Origin: Streptomyces iranensis | Lineage (GTDB): Bacteria > Actinomycetota > Actinomycetes > Streptomycetales > Streptomycetaceae | Reading direction: 5' to 3' | DNA length: 64,000 nucleotides | NCBI RefSeq assembly: GCF_017874715.1 | Contig: NZ_JAGGLR010000007.1 | Coordinates: forward strand, 310,001 to 374,000 | Part shown: in pieces, positions 27,867 to 36,471 of the stretch | Position numbering within the stretch: position 1 is the stretch's first letter | Layout of the letters: the number at the start of each line of letters is the position of its first letter | Program-made: the position numbers and the translations under genes | Notes under the pieces: generated by a model | Database searches by the model: none | What the model was told of the DNA's origin: nothing | Seen by the model: only the letters and a program-made list of their open reading frames with translations

Positions 27867-27918
27867 GTCTGTACCACCCTCGTTTCCGGTCCGCCGCCAG
27901 GAGGAGAACAGTTCCGGG

Positions 27919-28446
27919 TCATCGGCGGCCATTCGTCGCCTCGCCGTCCGGACCGCCCGAACCGTCCGCCTCTCCGGCGCCGTTCGTACCGGGCGGCTCG
28001 GGCGGAAGGTTCATCTGCTGCCGGAACTGGGAGATGATCGTGGTGAGACTGTCCTGGACCTCTGGCGGGAGGCCCACGGAGCGCAGCGCGATGCTGCGGA
28101 CCCGCTTGTCGCGCATGGCGACGAGGAACCGTACCTCCTCTTCGACCCGCTCCGCCTGCGAAGGCGACAGATCGCCCAGCAGATAACCGACGGGCACGGC
28201 GAAGAACTTGGCGAGCGCCCGCAGCACATCCGGGCTGGGGTTGGTGCGCCTGCCGTTGCGCAGCATCGACAGATACTGCTCGGTCAGGCTCACCCCGCCG
28301 TACTCCTCGCCGCCGCTGATCTCCTCGGCGACATGCGCGTTGGTGTACGGCGCGCCCGGCGGGTGCATGGTGGTGAACAGGTAGTTGAGCCGGTCCGCCA
28401 GCGGGCTGCCGGTCGCGTCCGGTGACCTGTCGGCACCCGCTGCCAT
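27919..28446 (-). CDS. XRE-family helix-turn-helix regulator
   Basis: 175 residues. The DNA-binding region spans about residues 15-90 (LADRLNYLFTTM, VSLTEQYLSMLRNGRRTNPS, LRALAKFFAVPVGYLLGD), the layout of Streptomyces regulators paired with ImmA-like proteases. The C-terminus is Pro/Gly-rich and disordered. ATG 28446 has GAGGGGG upstream. A perfect CTACCA-GT-TGGTAG repeat lies about 140 bases upstream and is a good candidate for its own operator. Confidence 0.85.
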   Translation of the reverse strand: MAAGADRSPDATGSPLADRLNYLFTTMHPPGAPYTNAHVAEEISGGEEYGGVSLTEQYLSMLRNGRRTNPSPDVLRALAKFFAVPVGYLLGDLSPSQAERVEEEVRFLVAMRDKRVRSIALRSVGLPPEVQDSLTTIISQFRQQMNLPPEPPGTNGAGEADGSGGPDGEATNGRR

Positions 28447-28529
28447 CTGCGCCCCCTCACGGCTGCTCCCGGGCTCGCACACCCTCACGGTTGGTTAAGG
28501 CGGACGACGCCGTGCGATGCATCCTGCCA

Positions 28530-28598
28530 TGTGCCTCGCGGGGCACACCAGTCCGGTGCCGCATTACGGGGGTGGAGGACTTAACTACCAGTTGGTAG
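28530..28598 (-). promoter_or_regulatory. Two inverted repeats upstream of the XRE gene, including CTACCA-GT-TGGTAG
   Basis: CTACCA (28585-28590) and TGGTAG (28593-28598) form a perfect palindrome with a 2-base centre inside a locally AT-rich stretch, typical of a dimeric HTH operator. A second repeat, TGTGCC (28530-28535) and GGCACA (28542-28547), lies between it and the XRE start. Both sit between the 56-residue gene and the XRE gene, so they may control an internal promoter. Confidence 0.6.
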
Positions 28599-28726
28599 CT
28601 GAGCCGGAAGGGTGATCCATCGGACGAGGGAGGCGACCGGTCGACGGCCGGGATGTCCGCTTGTTGCCAGCGGCCGCGGCCGGACGACCGGTGTCCTCCC
28701 TCGCTCTCAGCGCATGCGCCGGGCCA

Positions 28727-28897
28727 TCAGTCCACGCTCTGGAGGATGTGCGGCTCGGCGAGGTCGTCCTCGTAACCGGCGAGTCGGATCGGCGCGGAAC
28801 GCGCCCATACCTCCAGACTGCCCACCTCGGCGGCCTGCACGAACCGCCCGCTGTTATCGGCGCGCGCGTCGTCGCTCTGCGTTTGTTCGGGGGTCAC
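28727..28897 (-). CDS. Small acidic protein of unknown function (56 aa)
   Basis: GTG at 28897 is preceded by GAGGGAG about 7 bases upstream. The 56-residue product starts VTPEQTQSDDARADNSGRFV and ends EPHILQSVD. Third codon positions are almost all G/C, as in real genes here. No signal peptide, cysteine or HTH. I do not recognise a family. It is the first gene of the minus-strand set leading into XRE, ImmA, MAB_1171c and P450, separated from XRE by 280 bases that contain the palindrome. It could be a regulatory peptide or substrate of the system, but this is only positional inference. Confidence 0.6.
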   Translation of the reverse strand: MTPEQTQSDDARADNSGRFVQAAEVGSLEVWARSAPIRLAGYEDDLAEPHILQSVD

Positions 28898-29521
28898 CGC
28901 ACACTCCCTCGTGTCGGCTGAACCGGATCTGTCGTCAGATTAACCAGCGTCCGAACGCTCCGCGCGTCGATTCTCAGGGAGTGGACAACGAGCCGCCGTC
29001 GGAACCGCGTTCCGCGCCCGGTGGCCGCGGGGGGCCATCCGTGGTGAGCTGGTACGTACGAGACCCACCGAACACGTCTCACTTGGTGGACAGCGCGGGT
29101 ACTGGAGCGCGGTCATGGCCCGTGCCCGCGATGCGGTGGTGTCCGTCGGCCAGCGGGACGATCAGGAAGCACCCGTACTCGCTGTCGGCCGAGGGGGCCG
29201 ACGGCGGCGCGTCGACCCGCCGCGACGGCGGCGCCGGGCTGATCGCCAGGGGGCGGGAAGCGGGCTCGTAACCCGCCCGCCTCCGGACCAGGAGATCCGA
29301 GGTCTTGCGGCGCCAGCCCTTCTGGTGGCGCCATTTCGGCCTGCCACCCCTGTCGTCCATCCGATGTTTATGACGCCCGAGGGGTTCCAGTTCCGCCACA
29401 GGGGCTGCATCATGCCCGAGGGGTTCAGATCGAGGAACCTCAGGCATGTACGTGACCGCCGCCGCGCCCCGCCGCCCCCGCCGAAGAACGCCCGCACCCC
29501 GGTTCACACCCCTGGAGCGTC
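28898..29521. other. 624-bp gap without a confident gene
   Basis: Holds the promoter of the 56-residue gene and of the GH95-like gene. Noted inside: a coding-like minus-strand segment (29079-29270, separate entry), an inverted repeat GGCGCCA...TGGTGGCGCC around 29309-29333, and a direct repeat GCCCGAGGGGTTC occurring twice near 29368 and 29413. No tRNA fold was seen. Confidence 0.4.
29079..29270 (-). pseudogene. Possible remnant of an FAD-dependent monooxygenase
   Basis: The minus-strand frame ending at TGA 29079 reads SEYGCFLIVPLADGHHRIAG near its C-terminus, resembling the beta-strand segment (PLGDGxxR) of PheA/TfdB-type FAD monooxygenases. G/C third positions are high over about 60 codons, and the upstream part loses similarity. 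No FAD GxGxxG motif is in frame. Could be a decayed gene end next to the P450 system, or chance. Confidence 0.2.
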
Positions 29522-31846
29522 ATGTCATCCGCACCCACCAGAAGGACCGTCGTCGGCACCGCCATGGCCGCGGGCGCCGCCGCCGGACTCGCCGGCCCGG
29601 CCACCGCGTACGCCGCCGAGCCGCAGGCCCCCGCCGCGGCCGCCCGCCCCGCGGGGGACCCCTGGGCCACGGTCCTCGACGACGCCGACCTGGTGTGGCA
29701 GAAGATGCCGCAGACCTGGTACGAGGGCCCCTTCCTCGGGAACGCCCTGCTCGGCTCGGGCATCTACGCCGAGCCGGGCGACGGACACGCGGTGCGCTTC
29801 AATGTCCAGCACAGCGAGGTCCAGGACCACCGGCCGGAGTTCGGCTCCCTCTTCGGGCTCGCGCGGCTGCCCATCGGGTACTTCACGCTGGAGCCGGTCG
29901 GTGCCATCACCGCCGTCGACTGGCGGCTGCGGCTGCGCGACGCCGAGCTGACCGGGACCATCACCACGGACAAGGGCACGCTCACCCTCCGCGCCCTGGT
30001 GCACAACTCACGCTCCGTCATGGCCATCGAGGTGACCCCGAGCGCCGGTGAGGCCGCGTTCCGCTGGGTGTTCCACCCCGCCGAGGCCATCAGCCCGCGG
30101 GTCGACTTCAAACCCGTGCCCGACGGCTACACCGGCAACCCCCCGGCCGTCGTCGAGGACCACCACGGCGTCCAGGCCGCCGTGCAGCCGCTGCTCGCCG
30201 GCGGACAGCATGTGACGGCCTGGCGGGAGCGGACCCGCGCCGGGCGGCGGACGCTGTACGTCACCGTGGCCCACTCCCACCCCAGGCGCACCGCGCGCGA
30301 CCGCGCGCTCAAGGACATCGGATCCGCCTCGGCGCTCCCCTACGACGCCCTCGCGCCCACCCATCGCGCTTGGTGGCACGCCTACTACCGGAAGAGCTTC
30401 CTCTCCCTCCCCGACGCCCGGCTCCAGCGCTTCTACTGGATCCAGCTGTACAAGGTGGCCGCGGCCGCGCGCGCCGACGCCCCCGTGATGGCCACCTCGG
30501 GACCCTGGCTGGAGTCCACCCCGTGGCCCGCCACCTGGTGGAACCTCAATGTGCAGCTGGAGTACTGGCTGATCCACGGCTCCAACCACCTCGAACTCGA
30601 CGCGGTGACCCGGGCGCTCGGCGAATTCCGCGACAACCTCTCCAACCAGCTCGACGCCCCGTACCGCAAGGACTCCGCGGGCATTCCCCGCACCACCGAC
30701 ATCCACCTGATCAACGGCGGCGCGGTGGCCAATGGCGGCTTCGCGGTCGGCATCCCCGGCCAGGACCCGCCCACTCCCGAGGTCGGCAACCTCACCTGGG
30801 CGCTGCACAACGTGTGGCTGACGTACCGCCACACCATGGACGAGTCGGTGCTGCGCGAGGTGGTCTACCCACTGCTGCGCAAGGCCATCGCCTACTACCT
30901 CCACTTCCTCACCCCCGGCAGCGACGGCAAGCTGCATCTGCCCGCCACCTTCTCGCCGGAGTACGGCGTCAACGCGCCCGACTGCAACTACGACCTGATG
31001 CTGCTGCGCTGGGGCTGCGCCACCCTCCTGGACTCGGCCCGGACCCTCGGGGTCAAGGACCCCTCCGCGCCGCGCTGGCGGGAGGTGCTGGCCAAGCTCA
31101 CCCCGTACCCCGTCGACGAGAACGGCTTCATGATCGGCGCGGGGGTGCCCTTCGCCAAGTCCCACCGCCACTACTCCCATATGCTCGCCGTCTATCCGCT
31201 GTACGAGGTCACCTGGGAGGACCCCGCCAAGCGCGAGCTGATCGAGACCTCCCTCAACCACTGGGTCGGCTTCGAGGGCGCGCTCCAGGGCTACACCTTC
31301 ACCGGCGCCGCCTCGATGTCCGCGCAGATGGGGCGTGGTGAGGACGCGCTGAAGTACCTGGGTGAGCTGATGAGCCGCTTCATCCAGCCGAACACCATGT
31401 ACAAGGAGTCCGGCCCGGTCATCGAGACGCCGCTGTCCGCCGCGCAGTCGCTGCACGACATGGTGTGCCAGAGCTGGGGCGGGGTGATCCGGATCTTCCC
31501 CGCGCTGCCCGCCGCCTGGGGTGAGCTGATGGTCCACGACTTCCGCACCCAGGGCGCCTTCCTGCTGAGCGCCGCCCGCGAGGACGGCCGCACTCGCTGG
31601 GTGCGGCTGCGCAGCGAGGCGGGCGCGCCCTGTGTCGTACGGCACTCCCTGGACCGGCCCATCGAGGTGCGGGACGGGCGCGGGCGGCGGCTGCCGTACG
31701 AGACCGTGGGCGCGGGCACGATCCGGATCGCGCTCACCAGGGGCCAGGAGGCGATCATCACCGCCCGCGGCGACCGCCCGGACCTGACGGTCCGCCCGGT
31801 CGAGGCGGGCGAGCCGGCGCCGCGCTGGGGGCTCCCCGCGTCCTGA
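29522..31846 (+). CDS. Tat-exported GH95-like glycoside hydrolase
   Basis: 774 residues. The N-terminus TRRTVVGTAMAAGAAAG ... ATAYAAE is a twin-arginine signal peptide cleaved near residue 37. The mature part has the GH95 layout: an N-terminal beta-domain (LGNALLGSGIYAEPGD), an (alpha/alpha)6 barrel with TFSPEYGVNAPDCNYDLML and FAKSHRHYSHMLAVYPLYEV, and a C-terminal beta-domain (MVCQSWGGVIRIFPALP). GH95 enzymes are mainly alpha-L-fucosidases or alpha-L-galactosidases; the substrate here is unknown. ATG 29522 follows TGGAGCGTC. Apparently monocistronic. Confidence 0.8.
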   Translation: MSSAPTRRTVVGTAMAAGAAAGLAGPATAYAAEPQAPAAAARPAGDPWATVLDDADLVWQKMPQTWYEGPFLGNALLGSGIYAEPGDGHAVRFNVQHSEVQDHRPEFGSLFGLARLPIGYFTLEPVGAITAVDWRLRLRDAELTGTITTDKGTLTLRALVHNSRSVMAIEVTPSAGEAAFRWVFHPAEAISPRVDFKPVPDGYTGNPPAVVEDHHGVQAAVQPLLAGGQHVTAWRERTRAGRRTLYVTVAHSHPRRTARDRALKDIGSASALPYDALAPTHRAWWHAYYRKSFLSLPDARLQRFYWIQLYKVAAAARADAPVMATSGPWLESTPWPATWWNLNVQLEYWLIHGSNHLELDAVTRALGEFRDNLSNQLDAPYRKDSAGIPRTTDIHLINGGAVANGGFAVGIPGQDPPTPEVGNLTWALHNVWLTYRHTMDESVLREVVYPLLRKAIAYYLHFLTPGSDGKLHLPATFSPEYGVNAPDCNYDLMLLRWGCATLLDSARTLGVKDPSAPRWREVLAKLTPYPVDENGFMIGAGVPFAKSHRHYSHMLAVYPLYEVTWEDPAKRELIETSLNHWVGFEGALQGYTFTGAASMSAQMGRGEDALKYLGELMSRFIQPNTMYKESGPVIETPLSAAQSLHDMVCQSWGGVIRIFPALPAAWGELMVHDFRTQGAFLLSAAREDGRTRWVRLRSEAGAPCVVRHSLDRPIEVRDGRGRRLPYETVGAGTIRIALTRGQEAIITARGDRPDLTVRPVEAGEPAPRWGLPAS

Positions 31847-31892
31847 ACCGCGTGCCGAACCACGTGCCGAACCGCGTCCCGGACCGCGCCCA
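31845..31892. repeat. Four 12-bp tandem units after the GH95-like gene
   Basis: Units GAACCGCGTGCC, GAACCACGTGCC, GAACCGCGTCCC and GGACCGCGCCCA lie head to tail, beginning inside the stop codon. Seen directly; likely slippage products. Confidence 0.7.
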
Positions 31893-31964
31893 CGGTCTCC
31901 CGGCCGGGCCCCGGTCGCCGACGGATGACGCGTGCCGAGCGCCGTTCCGGGTTACCCATCACGC

Positions 31965-33524
31965 ATGAGACGCATCAGTGACTTCGACCGCCGGCTGTTC
32001 GCACGGGTCGCGGACAGCCGGCTCCGCGGTGCCCATCCGCTGCTGCCCCGGCTCAGCCGGGCCGCCGACCACGGCCGGCTGTGGTTCGGCACGGCCGGAG
32101 TGCTCGCCACGGTCGGTGGCCGCACCGCGCGGCGGGCCGCGCTGCGCGGCGTCGGCTCGCTCGCCGCCGCCTCGCTCGTGTCGAACGTCGTGGTCAAGTG
32201 GACCGTGGAACGCAAGCGTCCGGTCCTGGACTCGGTGCCCCTGGTGCGCCGACTGCGCCGCCAGCCGTGGACCAGCTCCTTCCCCTCCGGGCACTCGGCC
32301 TCCGCCGCCGCCTTCGCCACCGGAGTGGCCCTGGAGTCCTCGCGGTACGGCCTGCTGGTCGCCCCGCTCGCCGCCGCCGTCGCCACCTCCCGGGTGTACG
32401 TGGGCGTCCACTACCCCAGCGATGTGCTGGCCGGTATCGCCCTCGGCGCCGGGGCCGCCGCGCTGACCTGCCGCTACTGGCCGCCGCGCCCCGAGGTCCC
32501 GGCGCAGGCCCGGCCGCGGATCTCGGCGCCCGCCCTGCCCAAGGGCGACGGTCTGGTCGTCTTGGTCAACCAGCGGGCCGGTACGGGATCCCCCACCGGC
32601 GCGTTCACGACCGCCGAGCAGCTGCGGGTGCTGCTGCCCGCCGCGGACATCGTGGAGTGCGGGCCCGACGACGACTTCATGGGCCTGCTCCGGCAGGCCG
32701 CCCAGCGCGCCGCCGAGCGGGCCGGGGCGCTGGGCATCTGCGGCGGGGACGGCAGCGTCAACGCGGCCGCCACGATCGCGGCCGAACGCGGGCTGCCGCT
32801 CGCCGTGTTCCCCGGCGGCACCCTCGACCACTTCGCGCTGGACCTCGGCGTACCGGCCTTCGAGGACACCGCACACGCCGTGGCCGAGGGCGACGCGGTG
32901 GCCGTGGACCTCGGCCGCGCCACGCCCCTCGCCGGCGGCGGCGAGACCAGCCACTTCGTCAACACCTTCAGCCTCGGCTTCTACCCGGAGCTGGTGCGGA
33001 TCCGGGAGAGCCTGCAGGGCCGGCTCGGCAAGTGGCCCGCGGCCGCCGTCGCGCTCACCCGGGTGCTGCGCACCGCGCGCCCCATGGAGGTCGAGGTCAA
33101 CGGGCGGCCGCGGCGGCTGTGGATGCTGTTCGCCGGCAACGGCGTCTACTCCCCGGAGGGTTTCGCGCCCGCCTACCGCCAGCAGCTCGACGACGGGCTG
33201 CTCGATGTGCGGGCGATCGACGGCGAGGAGCGGCTGGCCCGCACCCGGCTGCTGATCGCGGCGCTCACCGGCACGCTCGGCCGGTCACATGTCTATACGA
33301 CGCGGCGAATGCGCCAACTGCGCCTGTCCGGCCTCCACGGCGTGGACAGCCGTGCCTACGACGGAGAGGTGGCCGCCGACCCCGCGGAGAAGCTGCTCAT
33401 CGACAAGTGGCCGGGGGCGCTCACCGTCTACCGCCCCGCCGAACCGCAGAACGAGTTGCTCCAAAGGGCCCGTACGGCGGCGGCGAAGGCACCCCATCGG
33501 TGGAGGGCCCTACTACGCAAGTAG
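31965..33524 (+). CDS. Fused PAP2 phosphatase / diacylglycerol kinase-like protein
   Basis: 519 residues. The N-terminal PAP2 domain has the three phosphatase motifs KWTVERKRP, SFPSGHS and SRVYVGVHYPSD within membrane helices. The C-terminal lipid-kinase domain (from about residue 190) has LVVLVNQRAGTGSP, the ATP-binding GICGGDGSVNAAA and FPGGTLDHFALDLG. Such fusions occur in actinobacteria; likely acts on phosphatidate or undecaprenyl lipids at the inner membrane. ATG 31965 is chosen to begin at MRRISDFDRRLF. Confidence 0.9.
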   Translation: MRRISDFDRRLFARVADSRLRGAHPLLPRLSRAADHGRLWFGTAGVLATVGGRTARRAALRGVGSLAAASLVSNVVVKWTVERKRPVLDSVPLVRRLRRQPWTSSFPSGHSASAAAFATGVALESSRYGLLVAPLAAAVATSRVYVGVHYPSDVLAGIALGAGAAALTCRYWPPRPEVPAQARPRISAPALPKGDGLVVLVNQRAGTGSPTGAFTTAEQLRVLLPAADIVECGPDDDFMGLLRQAAQRAAERAGALGICGGDGSVNAAATIAAERGLPLAVFPGGTLDHFALDLGVPAFEDTAHAVAEGDAVAVDLGRATPLAGGGETSHFVNTFSLGFYPELVRIRESLQGRLGKWPAAAVALTRVLRTARPMEVEVNGRPRRLWMLFAGNGVYSPEGFAPAYRQQLDDGLLDVRAIDGEERLARTRLLIAALTGTLGRSHVYTTRRMRQLRLSGLHGVDSRAYDGEVAADPAEKLLIDKWPGALTVYRPAEPQNELLQRARTAAAKAPHRWRALLRK

Positions 33525-33621
33525 TACGCACAAGTCTGTGCTCAAGGACGACGACGGGGGCACACCCCACCGTCAAGGATGAGGGCATGGACGAAGACCG
33601 ATCGGCCCAGGGGGCCGCGAC

Positions 33622-34779
33622 GTGACCTCCCTCGCGCTGTCTGTGCTGCTGGCCCTGGCCTCGGCGGTCTGCTACGCCGCCGGAGCCATACTCCAGGAGC
33701 ATGTCGCGGCCACGACGCCGCGCCTCGCGTCCGCTCCGCTGCGGCGCGGGAGTTGGTGGACCGCGGTGACCCTCAACGGGACGGGCGCGGTCCTCCATGT
33801 GATCGCCCTGGCCTACGGCCCGCTGAGCGTGGTGCAACCCCTAGGGGCTCTCACGATCGTCTTCGCCCTGCCGATGGCCGCCTTGTTCGTCCGCCGCCGG
33901 GTCGGCACGGCCGGCTGGCGGGGCGCGTTGCTGGCCACCGTGGGGCTCGCCGGGCTGCTCTCGCTGACCGGCTCCTCGCGGGCCCAGTCACTGGCCGAGC
34001 GGGACGGCTTCTGGCTGATCGTGATCACGGTCTCCGTCATCGCCGTGCTGATCGGGGCGGCACGTCTGATGCGGTCGCCCGGGATCCGCAGTGTGCTGCT
34101 GGCGGCGGCCGCGGGGACGGCCTTCGGTGTCTCGTCGGTGGTCACCAAGAACGTGGCCGTGGAGTGGACCTGGGACGCGTGGGAGGACGCCCTGCCCGGT
34201 CTGGTCACGATCGGGCTGCTGGCCTCGGGCGGGGTGCTGCTGTCCCAGGCGTCGTACCGGGGCGCCGGGCTGGCCTCGCCGCTGGCTACGGCGACCGTGG
34301 TCAACCCCGTGGTCGCCACAGCCGTCGGCCTCGCCGCGCTGGGCGAGCACTTCCGGCACGGCGCGCCCGGCACGCTGCTGGCCCTGGTGGCGGCCCTCGT
34401 CGCGAGCACCGGCCTGGTGATGCTCACGGTGCACAACGCCGAGGCGGAGGCCGAAGCGAAGGCGGCCGCCAAGGACGCCGAGGACGCCGAGGACGCCGAG
34501 GCCATCGCCACCGAGCAGCCGGACGCTCCCGGCCGCGACGGGCGCGATGCCGCCGGTGGCGCCGGTGGAGTCGGCGGGCCGGAGGTTCCGGAGGGGCCCG
34601 GCGGACCCGGCCCGCACGAGGTGCCGGTCGGCCCCGACGTGCCCGCCGAGCCCGGCCCCTCGCTCCGTCTCCCCCAGCCGATCCCCCGCCAGCCCACCGG
34701 CGACGAGGAGCCCGCCCCCCAGCTGTCCGACCCGCGTGTGCCCGACTGCGGCGAGGCCGTCCTGCAGCACCACGCCTAG
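33622..34779 (+). CDS. DMT/EamA-type transporter with a long charged and Pro/Gly tail
   Basis: 385 residues. The first 270 residues hold about nine to ten hydrophobic helices with the DMT pattern (SAVCYAAGAILQEHVAATTP, YGPLSVVQPLGALTIVFALP, NPVVATAVGLAALGEHF). The last 110 residues are a soluble tail with Ala/Glu/Asp repeats (DAEDAEDAEA) and then a Pro/Gly stretch, probably disordered. GTG start at 33622. Substrate unknown. Follows the PAP2 fusion by 97 bases on the same strand. Confidence 0.8.
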   Translation: MTSLALSVLLALASAVCYAAGAILQEHVAATTPRLASAPLRRGSWWTAVTLNGTGAVLHVIALAYGPLSVVQPLGALTIVFALPMAALFVRRRVGTAGWRGALLATVGLAGLLSLTGSSRAQSLAERDGFWLIVITVSVIAVLIGAARLMRSPGIRSVLLAAAAGTAFGVSSVVTKNVAVEWTWDAWEDALPGLVTIGLLASGGVLLSQASYRGAGLASPLATATVVNPVVATAVGLAALGEHFRHGAPGTLLALVAALVASTGLVMLTVHNAEAEAEAKAAAKDAEDAEDAEAIATEQPDAPGRDGRDAAGGAGGVGGPEVPEGPGGPGPHEVPVGPDVPAEPGPSLRLPQPIPRQPTGDEEPAPQLSDPRVPDCGEAVLQHHA

Positions 34780-34796
34780 GGGGCGCCCGGCAGATC

Positions 34797-34918
34797 TTCC
34801 CCTCCCCGCCCCTTCCCGCGGCATCGGTGTGCGGCTCCGCCGCGTGGCGGGGCTCCGCCCCTGGACCCCCGGGGTCTGGGGGCGGAGCCCCAGTTGAGGG
34901 AAGGGGCGGGGAGGGGAA
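34797..34918 (+). terminator. Large inverted-repeat terminator/intergenic element
   Basis: Perfect 21-bp outer arms (34797-34817 and 34898-34918, the latter beginning GGGAAGGGGCGG) enclose an inner hairpin in which GGGGCTCCGCCCC and GGGGGCGGAGCCCC flank GACCCCCGGGGTC. It lies downstream of the DMT transporter. The right half is nearly repeated, in inverse orientation, at 40690-40731. The cluster of GGGGC(G/T)-CGCCCC hairpins is a common Streptomyces intergenic type. Confidence 0.75.
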
Positions 34919-35065
34919 CAGACCCCGCTTGCTGAGCCGGTCGGTCAGGAAGGCATGCAGGTGGTCGAGGTCCTGCACGGCCACGCCGGGCGGTGGCCGG
35001 ACCGGCGAACAACGGGAAACCGTCAACGACCTGCTGGAGACCGCGCAACGCCCCTGGTGACCGGG

Positions 35066-35977
35066 TCATCGACCGCTCGGTGCCGGTGAGCCGACCGGTG
35101 CGCCGGGCCGCCCCTGGCCGAGCAGTTCCACGAGCCCCGAGAGGCCCTCATGGCCATGGCCGCCGGCGACTTGGCGGGCCATGAGGCGGCCGATCGGGGC
35201 GATCAGTTCGGGGCTGATGCCCTGGTCCCGTGCGGAGTCGGTGAAGTTGAGATACGCGGCCGACTGCATGGCGAGGCTGGAGACCACCCCGGTGGCGTGG
35301 TCACCGGAGTCGATCTGCCGTGCGTAGCCGTCCACCGCCCCGGACATGGCGGTCAGCCAGCGCCCCACCAGCGGGGCGACATCGGCCGCCGCCACACCGT
35401 CCGACCGTACGAGGGCGTAGGCGTGCAGCACGCCGGAGAACATCCCGTACATCGCGCTGAGCAGGGCGATGTCGTACAGCGGGGCACGGCCGGGGTCCTC
35501 GCCGAGGTGGTGGCTCTCGCCGAAGAGGTCCAGCACGGGCCGGTGGTCCGCGAAGGCGGCGGGCGAGCCGCTGTAGAGGAGGAAGGCGGCGGGTGTCCCG
35601 ATCATCGGCGGGACGGCCATGATGCCGCCGTCGAGGTACTGGGCACCGTGGCCGGCCGCCCACGCGGCCAGCTCACGGGCCTGCCGCGGAGTGCCGTTGG
35701 TGAGGTTGACGACGACCTTGCCGGACAGGGCGTCCCCGAGGGGGGCCAGCACCTGCCGTACGGAGTCGTAGTCGAGCAGACAGACCACCACCAGGGGGCT
35801 CGCCGCGACGGCCGCACCGGCCGTGGCGGCCGTCAGCGCGCCCTCGGCGGCGAGCGCCTCGGCCTTGGCCGCCGTACGGTTCCACACCGTCGTCCGGTGC
35901 CCGGCCCGCAGAAGGGCGCGGGCCAGGGCGGTGCCCATGTCGCCGAGGCCCAGCACCGTCACGGGGGATTCGCTCAT
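35066..35977 (-). CDS. NAD(P)-binding imine reductase-like oxidoreductase
   Basis: 303 residues of the beta-hydroxyacid dehydrogenase superfamily. Rossmann motif GLGDMGTALARALLRAGH at the N-terminus; DGGIMAVPPMIGTPAAFLLY in the middle is characteristic of imine reductases rather than hydroxyisobutyrate dehydrogenases, and the C-terminal all-alpha dimer domain is complete. Substrate unknown. Divergent from an HxlR regulator whose palindromic operator lies between, so redox or electrophile-induced expression is likely. ATG 35977. Confidence 0.85.
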   Translation of the reverse strand: MSESPVTVLGLGDMGTALARALLRAGHRTTVWNRTAAKAEALAAEGALTAATAGAAVAASPLVVVCLLDYDSVRQVLAPLGDALSGKVVVNLTNGTPRQARELAAWAAGHGAQYLDGGIMAVPPMIGTPAAFLLYSGSPAAFADHRPVLDLFGESHHLGEDPGRAPLYDIALLSAMYGMFSGVLHAYALVRSDGVAAADVAPLVGRWLTAMSGAVDGYARQIDSGDHATGVVSSLAMQSAAYLNFTDSARDQGISPELIAPIGRLMARQVAGGHGHEGLSGLVELLGQGRPGAPVGSPAPSGR

Positions 35978-36064
35978 TTCGGATGCTCCAGGGGTTTCGA
36001 TACCGCTTGGTCGTAGGGGTCCGGCGCGCCGATCACAGGCTCGTTCCCCGGCGGTAGTGTGGGC

Positions 36065-36090
36065 AAGTACGCACTAAATAGTGCGTACTT
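36065..36090. promoter_or_regulatory. Perfect 26-bp palindrome, probable HxlR operator
   Basis: AAGTACGCACTA (36065-36076) and TAGTGCGTACTT (36079-36090) are exact inverted copies around AA. It lies in the divergent gap 88 bases from the oxidoreductase ATG and about 13 bases before the regulator's GTG, ideally placed to repress both. HxlR/YodB-type regulators bind such TAC...GTA dyads. Confidence 0.85.
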
Positions 36091-36102
36091 ACCTTGAGGT
36101 CA

Positions 36103-36456
36103 GTGGGGGCGGGCGGGGCTTTGGGAAAGCAGCCTTATGTCTGTGGTCTGGACGCGGCCGTAGATGTGATCGACGGAAAGTGGAAGGTCCTGATCATCTG
36201 GGCGCTCAATCACCAACGGTGCCGTTTCGGGGAATTGCGGCGGCTGGTTCCGGGCGTGAGCGAGAAGGTGCTGACGCAGCAGCTGAGGGAGTTGGAGGGG
36301 GACGGAATCGTCCACCGGGAGATCCACGACGTGAAGCCGCCGAAGGTGGAGTATTCGCTGACCGAGCTGGGCGACGAGCTGAATACGGCGCTGGGCCCGC
36401 TGGGCGCGTGGGGCAAGCGACGGATGGCGGCACTGGAGGAGGCGGGGCGGGGCTGA
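36103..36456 (+). CDS. HxlR-family winged-helix regulator
   Basis: About 117 residues. PYVCGLDAAVDVIDGKWKVL, FGELRRLVPGVSEKVLTQQL and YSLTELGDEL are typical of HxlR (DUF24) regulators. The N-terminal cysteine in YVCGLD corresponds to the single redox-sensing cysteine of YodB/HypR-type members, so thiol-based sensing is plausible. Start uncertain: TTG 36094, GTG 36103 or TTG 36121 are all open; homologues often begin near the last. Confidence 0.85.
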   Translation: MGAGGALGKQPYVCGLDAAVDVIDGKWKVLIIWALNHQRCRFGELRRLVPGVSEKVLTQQLRELEGDGIVHREIHDVKPPKVEYSLTELGDELNTALGPLGAWGKRRMAALEEAGRG

Positions 36457-36471
36457 CTCCCGTGCCGGACG

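Noticed and set aside
28612..29271. Plus-strand open frame of about 219 codons in the gap before the GH95-like gene
   Set aside because: Arg/Pro/Ser-rich residues with no motif; it overlaps the better-supported minus-strand 56-codon gene.
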